Source: Opeltia flavorubescens (Eukaryota; Ascomycota; Lecanoromycetes; Teloschistales; Teloschistaceae). From it: a stretch of 64,000 bases of DNA. The stretch's first letter is position 1, and every line of letters starts with the position of its first letter. The notes under the pieces are model-generated. The model saw only the letters and a program-made list of their open reading frames with translations, ran no database searches and had not been told where the DNA came from. A program made the position numbers and the translations under genes. The stretch covers positions 310,001 through 374,000 of the forward strand of contig KE546969.1 of assembly GCA_000442125.1 (NCBI GenBank), read 5' to 3'. Of the stretch, positions 56,401 to 64,000 are shown piece after piece.

Positions 56401-57911
56401 ACGTGTTAAACCTTTAGAGCTAAATGACTTGTTGGACATCTCATCGCGCAGCTATACATATCAATGTCAGGTTGAGCAAAGAAGGATTACGGAGAAATTT
56501 ACCTCGTTCAGATCTGTCTCCGCCTTTTCTTTCTCATTAACCGTGTCTTCAAGTTCATTTTGTGTGGCTTTAGCCTTTGCTTCCGCCTGCTCAACGTCAC
56601 GTTTGAGGGTTTGTATCCGACCCCTGGCGTCTGCCAAATTCTCATTTGCATGATCCAATTCGGCCAACCGATCTGCAGTCATACGGTCATTGCGTTCCAT
56701 CTCCTCAATACGCTGTTTATCCAACTCGATCTTTTGCACTGCTTCGGCTAGGTCCTCAGCATCCTGCTTAGTTTGTTCCTTGAGCCCTTCAAGTTCGTCC
56801 TCACGATCGTCCAGTAATCGATCCTTTTCACGGATATCAATTTCAAGATCGTCGATATCGCCTCTGAGCTTCTCAATTTCAGCATCTTTTTCAGCCGCTT
56901 GCTCAAGATCATCGTGCAGATCCTGTATCTGGGCATCTTTACGCGCAATCTGTTTCTTCAAGGATTCGAGCTCCTCGAGCATTTGTTTGTCTGCGTGTTT
57001 TCGCTTTGATTGATCATGAGCGTTCTGCAGCTGCTTCCGGTAATCCTCGACCTCGCGTTCAGTCCTTTCGAGCGTCTTCCTAGCCTTAGCGATTTCCCTT
57101 TGCATCGTAACCTTATCGACTTTAAGCTCGGTGTTTTCTTTTAACGCTGCTTCATTGAGACCTGGGCCTGATTTACGGAGAGATTCTTCAAGATAATGGA
57201 TCTTGAGCTTAAGGCCGAAATTCTCCTTCTCGATTTTATTGATGATCTATCTATCTGTCAACCATCGTGGACCGCCAGCGTTTCACGGAACGTACATTTT
57301 CTTGTTCACGTAATGTGAGAACATTGCCCTGATCTGTCAAGACACCATCGGCATCTCTTTTCGGTAGTGTAGCCAAAGGGGTAGCTTGAGCGCTACTACT
57401 GGCGATCTGTGGTATGGGTGTCCCATCATCGTCAGTGACTCCGACGGAGCTGCCTGTATTCTCGCTATACGCTCCGGGTGTAGCAGCCGGTAGCGCCGGG
57501 CTGTCGCTGCCTTTGTAGCCTTTTTTTAAGAAGGCAGGTGTCTCTGGCACGCCATTGAGCCTACCCCGTTCGAGATTCTTTTTCGCTACACTCTTGAGCA
57601 GGGGGGTAAATTCCCCTTGTGCTGGCACGACAGGCAGATTTCTCCGGTCGCCAAACGGCGGACGGGATCGAGGTGTCTTGAGACTAATTCCTCGCCCATT
57701 TCGCAGTTGCGATACAAGATCTTTCTCCTTCTTTGATGGCGACAAGAAAGTATTCTCGGCTGAGAAGTCATCCAGACCGTATCCATTGGGCATGTATGAA
57801 TTGCTAGCATCTGTTCTGGGCGTCTCTATGTAAGCCATACCCAAGGTCTTGCTGAAATGAACTTAGAAAGCGTAGAGACGCGTTAAAAAGCTGTTACTTT
57901 TCGTGATCCAT
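53477..57911 (-). CDS. pcpA: Pericentrin-like spindle pole body protein PcpA/Pcp1
   Basis: Five exons, 57911-57898, 57851-57296, 57246-56503, 56451-53816 and 53723-53477, give 1398 residues. The first exon codes for under five residues (MDHEN). A Ser/Pro-rich head is followed by centrosomin motif 1 (VLTLREQENIINKIEKENFG then LKLKIHYLEESL, about residues 182-213), which binds the gamma-tubulin complex. Then comes about 1000 residues of coiled coil, and a C-terminal PACT-type domain (KWLRWKVEREADFRNCLVFE, IYLSNTIKMFEACNKLDLAM, RKRHVRTYGIMIVFMSRCKR) that binds calmodulin and the pole body in relatives. Family role: Spc110/Pcp1/PcpA anchors spindle microtubule nucleation on the nuclear side of the pole. 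Exons 4 and 5 join within the PACT region. Confidence 0.9.
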
Positions 57912-58422
57912 GCTGAGTACAAATATATTTCGAACGACGTGTGGGACCAACAAAACGTTTGTTTACAGAATTATCGGAGTTAAGCAATCTTGGCGTTGAT
58001 CAAAAGCTTAACTTGAGCCTCCTCATCAGCCCTACGAGAGTCTCAGCATGTGATGATATCGTCGAGTTTTTACTATTCTTTATCCTACCCCTATTACAAC
58101 CTCTTAAGAGCTGCTATACAGCTTTTTCGTACCGAGAAAATTCTTCTTTGACCCTAGCTCAATTATGATATGTGAACGATGCGAGCTATCAAATAGGGAA
58201 CGGGCAGTATGTACATTCAGAATCTCGGTTGCTCTTGCCAAGGTTTCAGAGAATTGATTGATTGATTGATTTGCTGGGTCTGAAAACAAATTCGACTCCG
58301 ATGTTAGACTTACATCCTCTTATGGTTCAACTTACAAGCTGTTCCCTTTGATAGGTTTCGTTCAAAGTGGCAGGTGCCCTCCTTGGTCTTTCCTTCTATG
58401 AACTCTAAGCCTTTCGGTCATC
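57912..58422. promoter_or_regulatory. Divergent promoter between PcpA and Ecdysoneless/SGT1
   Basis: These 511 bases lie between outward-facing starts. A short ATTG/GATT microsatellite (about 58252-58270) is visible. No gene is seen. Confidence 0.5.
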
Positions 58423-60262
58423 ATGGAATCAAAATCAGACAACTTCAAGTGGTTCGGTGAAGGCTTCGATGGTTTTCCCAAGATTCTCCCAGATGATTGC
58501 GTACAGTATTCGCTCTATATCATTAACGCTGCGCTCAGCGATTTTGATGTGAGACAACAACTTTGTGCAATACAAACAACAGCAAATGCTTTGTGCAAGA
58601 CACTGTTGAAGGACTTCATCTGGCAACGCGATAGTTTCGGTCTTGAGATTGCTCAAATGCATGGTAGATGAACATCGAAATCCAAAATAGAATCCTGGCT
58701 AAGTAAGGTACGAAGGGCACAGCTTCTTGCAAGGCCAGACGAACTTTGGAGATTCGGTTGAAGATGAATGGCTTGTAGTATTTCTCCTGAGGGAGCTCAG
58801 TCGCAAGTTTCGACAAAGCTGGATACGAGTTTCTGATTCCGATGGTGAGTTTCTACTCATAGAAGCAGCAGACGCTCTTCCGAAATGGCTGAATCCGGAA
58901 GTCGCGGAGAACAGGGTAAGTAAACCTTTCTCATCCGCAATCTCGAAAGTGCACTGAGATGCGTAGGTCTGGATCAACGATGGAAAATTGCTCATCATTC
59001 CGAAGCCGCCAAAAATGGAGAAAGCGCAACCAGAAGCCTTGAAATTAGACATAGCATTAACATTCATCCAGGATAGGAAGGGTGACCTTCTCCATTCACC
59101 AACTATGGAATCGGAAGCTTTCTACCGTTTGCAAAAATACCCAGCACAGATCAAAGCCAGTCTTTATCATGCTATGATTCCCGTACCTAGAAAGCTCGCG
59201 TATGTTCTTCACCAAAATGCAGCGTATATAAGTCCGGCCGTAGAAGCTTTCTATCTCCGTGACCCAATTTCCTTGCGGCCCTTGCAAGCTCATCAGCCTT
59301 CGACCCTCTTCTTTACTCCTGAAGACTTCGTGACTGTCTCTGTCAAATTTACCAAGGTGGGATACGCTCAATTGAAGGGCCAGGATTTTGAAACGCCTCC
59401 AGTATGGGCTGCTTACTTCTCTAGAGGGCCTGAGACACGCGCTCATCCTGGTAGTGAAATGGGAATGAAAATCACTTGTGGTTTCGAGATGCTCCTGTCC
59501 GATCCACAAAATGTGGACAAGAAATGCGTCCGCGAAGTGAAGCTCCTCCTAGAGGACCTTGATGCAGGGGAGGAACAACTGCCCTCGGACAACAGCATCT
59601 TGACCTGGGACCGCACACAGGACGATGAAAGCTGGCTGGACATCGATTTCTCTGAATTCGAAAAAGAGTTAGCAGGAACGGCTACTCGGAATCATTTTGA
59701 GCAAGGAAGCGGGTTCGGCGACAAGGCGGCTCAGGAAAATCTACGAAAGATGGTTGCACGGTTCGAAAAAATGGTCAATGACGATGATGGAGCAGCCGAT
59801 GATGCCGATTTCTTAGATGACACGGATGATGACGACACCTCCAACTCATCAAACAAAACGGGAAGTGATGGTGGTGTGGACGAGGGAGCCGAAAAGAAGG
59901 TCGAATCTGAAGAGGATCGCTTGACCTCCATGATGAGAGACATGATGGGCCTCTCCTCTGTTACGAGGCCTAGCAGCGCTCAACGATCCGAGTCAAAAGC
60001 AGATCTAGACCTTCTCGAACAATCAAAGAAGAACAATGTAGACGAAGAGAAGGAGATTCGAAGGGTAATGGATGAGATGGAAGATGAATTACGCCGAGCA
60101 GGGGCTCTATCCCTCGATCCACTTCCCAAAGAAAAAGTCGACATACAAGAGATCTCGTCACCAATAGCAGAAGCACAAGCCTCTAACGTTGCAGCTGTTT
60201 TGGACTCGACTCGATCGAGCCAAGTCTCCCCGGAAGAGGGTGGCTCGGCTGGTGACGCATAG
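58423..60262 (+). CDS. Ecdysoneless/SGT1-family protein
   Basis: Exons 58423-58663, 58716-58915 and 58967-60262 give 578 residues. The family pattern is clear: DDCVQYSLYIIN at the N-terminus, LLKDFIWQRDSFGLEI, GDSVEDEWLVVFLLRELSRK, SDSDGEFLLIEAADALPKWL, NPEVAENRVWINDGKLLIIP, then CHAMIPVPRKLAYVL-type core (YHAMIPVPRKLAYVLHQNAA here), SAVEAFYLRD-type (ISPAVEAFYLRDPISLRPLQ), and the acidic DESWLDIDFSEFEKEL. The C-terminus is acidic and disordered (DDDGAADDADFLDDTDDDDT). Relatives act in pre-mRNA splicing and transcription (Drosophila Ecd, human ECD; the fungal gene suppresses gcr2 in yeast). Nuclear and cytosolic roles are inferred. This is not the kinetochore co-chaperone also named SGT1. Confidence 0.88.
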
Positions 60263-62208
60263 CTCAAGGCTGACTTGGACCGAGTTAGAGAAATACCCAT
60301 AAAGGTCTTGGTGAGACCTTTAAGATTCGTCAACAATCTTCCATAACATGCAACATTCCGCAAGGATGCAAGGCGAAGATCGAATAGGAGAGTTTCATGT
60401 GGGAAACAACGCGGGTTAGGAGACAAAAGAAGACCAGTACAGTTCGTGTCAACATTGAAATCGTTCGACCGTGGCTGAGCGTACCTACGAGATCCAGTCC
60501 TTCCGTTTCTCTCTGACTTTTGCACCGGGCCGCTCCCCTTGGCTCCTTCAGATGCTGTGGCTCATGATATACGGGTACCTTTTCCTCCGCATTTGCAGAA
60601 ATCACAAGGAAGATTTCCTTACTATATTTGGCAAATTCCTTTCTACAACATAACTTCATCCAGCCGAATATGGTAATAATACTGAAGGCCAGCTCCTCTA
60701 TTGAGCCTATAGCACAGGAGTTCGTTTCGCCCTCTTGTTCAAACGTAATATGCATTAACATGATCGATGGCCTTTCATGGCTTACTGCCTTTCGCGTGCG
60801 ATGTCCGAATACGATCTAGCTGGGAGGGCTGATCCTTGCCTGCAATACTTGGAATTTCGATGCATTGTACACATGGCCATTGTCACGACCGTCACTATTG
60901 GTCGGTACCTAGCGAGAGCGCGAGTAACGAAGAAGTATCTGCCCTTCACAGAAACAGCTTCCCAGACAATAATTCCGCGTGGCCAGTGTAGGCTAGCCGA
61001 TTGGGGGCATTTGCAGTTGTCAGAGAAAATGCAAAGCGCTGAAACGGGGAAGGGGCGAATATTGCAGATGGTGTGAAAGGCAGGGGATAATGCAGGGAAA
61101 AGAACGGGCTGTCGAGCGGGTGTGCAGGAGACAGACTGGTGGTATGCGAAGGAGCGCACCAAGGCCCCAAGGCAAGCCTCTTGGATTTTATTCTCCGAGG
61201 TGAGCCACAAGGAATTAGGAGTTGGAGGGTGGACTAGGAGGATGTTAGGACGACGATGGATGGAGTGAAGGATTGGAGAAGTTGGTGGGAGTTCGTCGAA
61301 GAGGCTGCGGCAACACCAACGGTATACGCGACGCTATAAGCGCAGCGACGCCGTTGGTTTCGAGTACTCGTTAATCCTGGCACCTTCAACTCTAGGCGCA
61401 TCAATTGATCGTCCAAATTCTCCGTGCTCACGAGAAGCACATGATGACTTTCCCCAAAGCTAACAATGCAAGAGGCTTTGCTGTGGAGAATTACTTGCCT
61501 TAAGCCTTTGGTGTGCAGTGGCTTCCTTGACCTATCCTCCAATGGCCGACAACCGCTATTCCATCTCAAACGGCTGGCTCCTCGTATTGCGGCTGCTTAG
61601 CGTCATCTGTGCTACCTCGATGGAATCATGAAGTCAGGTTGTGGCAGCTGGCGATGGCAACAGCAACGAATGAAGAGGACCGCTGAGGCACATCCTCCTT
61701 GAATCGTGATAATGCAGACCAATTGTCGCACAAGAGATACGATCAGGGCTGATCAAGCATGCAATGCCCATGCATTGCGGCCATTGCTAGCTGTTCTAAC
61801 ACCGTTCTGCGGGCATCCTGAAACCCACCGGACGGCAGCCCGCGCACCACGGAGATACTTTGTCGTGACTTCGACTATCTACCCAATCCTCACGAATACT
61901 AGCGGCCTAGGATGATGACAGGGTCTGGTAACACATCTGCTGCTGGCAGTCTGGAGCACCGGCAAACCAAGCATTTCTTGCGCAGTGCCTGGAATTTCTT
62001 TTGCGCGCCTCCATTTTCAATGGACCCACTGCCACATCTGATCGCGCTGCGCAACTGAGGTATTATCATCCTCTCGGGCATTTTTTGTGCTTCTTTTTTG
62101 CCCATCATCTTGCATGTACATTGTACCTTCTCTTTTCCTGGTATCAATGTTGAAGATCCGTGTTACCAAGCCTGTTGATCAATCGGAGGAGTGAGCAGGT
62201 CTCCCAAT
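60263..62208. other. Gene-free region before the lectin-like gene
   Basis: These 1946 bases hold the preceding 3' end and a long promoter. Open frames of up to 143 codons (minus, 60330-60761) overlap frames on the other strand and show no family features. A local GC-rich stretch lies at about 60960-61150. Nothing else is recognised. Confidence 0.45.
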
Positions 62209-64000
62209 ATGGCCGACTATCCTGCTGAAAAGGTAAGCCTTGGAACAGCATCTCATGCCGTTGGGCTATGCTAAAGTCACGACAGCAATTGCCTGCCCCG
62301 CGGCTGGATTACGAAGGGCTGGAGCTGGATACTCGAGCAGGAGATGGCGCAGACAAACATCTTGATCATACCAAGCCGCTGCCAGACTTGCGGAAATGGC
62401 AGCAGGACGAGGATAACAACCGTTATCTCAATGAGAAGCAGATGATTCAGGCCCATGAAGTGCCTCAGGCGTCACCAACATCTCCACAATCGAGCATGGG
62501 AGTGCTATCACCTCATGATGCGAAAGCGAAAGGTCTTGCGTCTCCCATGGGCTCACCCCCGGAACCTCGAGCTCGGAGGATCTGTGGTCTCCGGAGGGGT
62601 GTATTCTGGTTGTTGTTCGGGATCGTTCTGGCAGTCATTATCGTTGCAGCGGTCGTGGGTGGTGTCGTTGGAGGTACTCGACACTCCTCAAATTCCGGAG
62701 ACAAATCTGCTTCTGGAGGCAAACCTCCAGCTTCCCTCAACATCCCCGCCCAGTGAGTTAAGACCAGACTCCGTTGGCCCACTGCTGCAGGCTGACTAGT
62801 CGCTTGTTAGGCCGGGCGATGTAGTCAGTGCATCTCCCCTCAACGTGATCTCCCACAATGGCAATAGTTCAGGAACGCCAGAGAGTGCACAGGTCTTCCG
62901 CGTCTATTATCAATCCGTTCTCGGCAACGTTAAAGAAGCTGTGAAGTTCGGTCTTGATACCGAATGGAGTGCTGCCACGTAAGAATTCTCCGCTCGTTGA
63001 ATAAGATATTTGTCTGGACCAAATCAGCTAAATTGCAAAGGCCCATATTCACCGATGCTATCAACAATACCGGGCTTGCCACGACCGTTTATATGAATAA
63101 TTCAGCACCAGAGGTACTCATTTCCCTATATTACACCAAAACCGTAGCTGACTCGTCTTTACCGACAGGGACAAATATTCTATGTTGGTGTGAATGGCTT
63201 GCTTCAGGAAAAACGAAAGAACTACAACGACAAGAATTACTGGTTACCCGGCTCTTTGAATGCTAAGAACATCAAGATGGTCGGTAATATATCTTTGCCA
63301 GCTGACAGCAAGACCAAAGATCCTGTCAATCAATTTGATAGTTACAGGATTGCCGCAGTCTACTCTGAGCATTACTGGACTGGTGCTGGGACTCGCATCT
63401 TCTATCATGCCTCGGCGAACAACGGCTCGTGGGTACAGGAATGGATCTGGACAAAAGCGACGGATGAGTGGCGCATCGGCCAAGCCATACCGAACGTCTA
63501 CCCTAGTTCCCATATCGCGGCCACAGTCGATGAACAGAACAGGCTTCTACGTCTCTATTTTTCAACCGGCGGCTTGACTCTGCAGGAAGTGTGGCTCAAT
63601 GTATCTGACCCTAACGCCATCTACAACGACGGTAAGCCCTAACCCCCCGATGTCCTCTCCTGATCAGCATCCGTCCCAACTCCGAACTAATATCGTGACA
63701 TCAAACAGGCTTCTCCCTCTCCAACTTCCTCCCAGATAACAACGCCGAACTAACGGCAACCTCCCTCAACGGCACCGTCTACCTCTACCACCCCTCCAAC
63801 ATCGGCGAAATCGGCGTCCGCGAACTCATCGTCTCCGGCGTCCCCGCTTCCATCGGCCTCCTCTCAAACTCCCCCCAGGAATCCTACAATCTCTCCGAAC
63901 CACTCGTTGCTCGCCCCTCCTTGACTTCCCGGGAGGGAACATCCCCTTACCAACCCCTCGGCGCGGGCGTAACTACGGTCAAAAACCTGAAGGGGGGACC
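62209..64000 (+). CDS. Type II membrane protein with lectin-like ectodomain, 3' end cut off
   Basis: Exons 62209-62232, 62286-62752, 62811-62978, 63041-63113, 63169-63631 and 63709 onward are visible; the gene runs past the right edge. An N-terminal cytosolic part of about 110 residues (Pro/Ser/Asp-rich) is followed by one membrane helix (VFWLLFGIVLAVIIVAAVVG, about residues 113-138), so the large C-terminal part is extracellular. That part has blade-like phrases FRVYYQSVLGNVKEAVKFGL, IAAVYSEHYWTGAGTRIFYH, WTKATDEWRIGQAIPNVYPS, RLYFSTGGLTLQEVWLNVSD and GTVYLYHPSNIGEIGVRELI, resembling the six-bladed fucose-specific lectin fold. Several N-x-S/T sites fit secretion. Carbohydrate binding is an inference from fold-like repeats. 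Confidence 0.72.

Noticed and set aside
57241-57252. A TATC/GATA short repeat at a PcpA exon start
   Set aside because: It is only about three units and forms part of the intron end; not a meaningful microsatellite.
1-64000. CRISPR arrays, rRNA genes, bacterial operons or a biosynthetic cluster
   Set aside because: No regularly spaced repeats, rRNA motifs, or backbone synthase genes were seen; the window is eukaryotic housekeeping DNA.

Overview
This window is nuclear DNA of a filamentous ascomycete (Pezizomycotina). The evidence is genes broken by many short GT-AG introns (about 45-75 nt) with CTAAC/CTGAC-like branch sites, fungal-only families (RPA34.5, Med9, Bsd2, Cbp6, Mto1/ApsB, PcpA), and a FREQUENCY clock gene. 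FREQUENCY is known from Sordariomycetes, Leotiomycetes and Dothideomycetes and is missing from most Eurotiomycetes, so a leotiomycete or close relative is my best guess; nothing here proves the class. Three single N bases (8828, 40653, 43315) mark a draft assembly. I saw no rRNA, convincing tRNA, CRISPR, intact transposon or biosynthetic cluster.

Layout. 0-12.6 kb: the 5' end of an unknown basic protein (minus), Pol I subunit RPA34.5, phosphoglycerate mutase (minus), Mediator Med9, serine hydroxymethyltransferase (minus), mitochondrial GatB, arginase, and a 78-residue conserved small protein. 13-26 kb: a four-helix membrane protein (minus), the Mto1/ApsB microtubule-nucleation scaffold, a single-pass secretory-pathway membrane protein, Bsd2 (minus), Cbp6/UQCC2, and a fructosamine-kinase-like protein (minus). 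27.4-29.1 kb: a QDR-type MFS drug/H+ antiporter. 29.1-35.8 kb: a gene-poor island with only orphan or decayed coding blocks. 35.8-52.4 kb: a FREQUENCY-like clock protein, mitochondrial RMND1/RMD-type DUF155 protein (minus), Vps41, a Ser/Thr-rich predicted GPI-anchored protein, prefoldin 6 (minus), Vps4, and an F-box/LRR protein. 53.4-64 kb: the pericentrin-like spindle-pole protein PcpA/Pcp1 (minus), Ecdysoneless/SGT1, and a lectin-like type II membrane protein running off the right edge.

Themes. Every minus-strand gene starts head-to-head with a plus-strand gene, so the window is a chain of divergent promoters and convergent tails. Three genes serve mitochondrial translation or respiratory assembly (GatB, Cbp6, RMND1), three serve endosome/vacuole traffic (Bsd2, Vps41, Vps4), and two are Cnn_1N-type gamma-tubulin-complex receptors (Mto1/ApsB and PcpA).

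Exon boundaries were worked out by hand from splice signals, reading-frame phase and remembered family conservation. No alignment or expression data were available. The most interesting items are a short FREQUENCY protein that keeps its kinase-docking blocks but seems to lack the FRH-binding motif, the orphan island before it, and a frame-neutral arginase intron.
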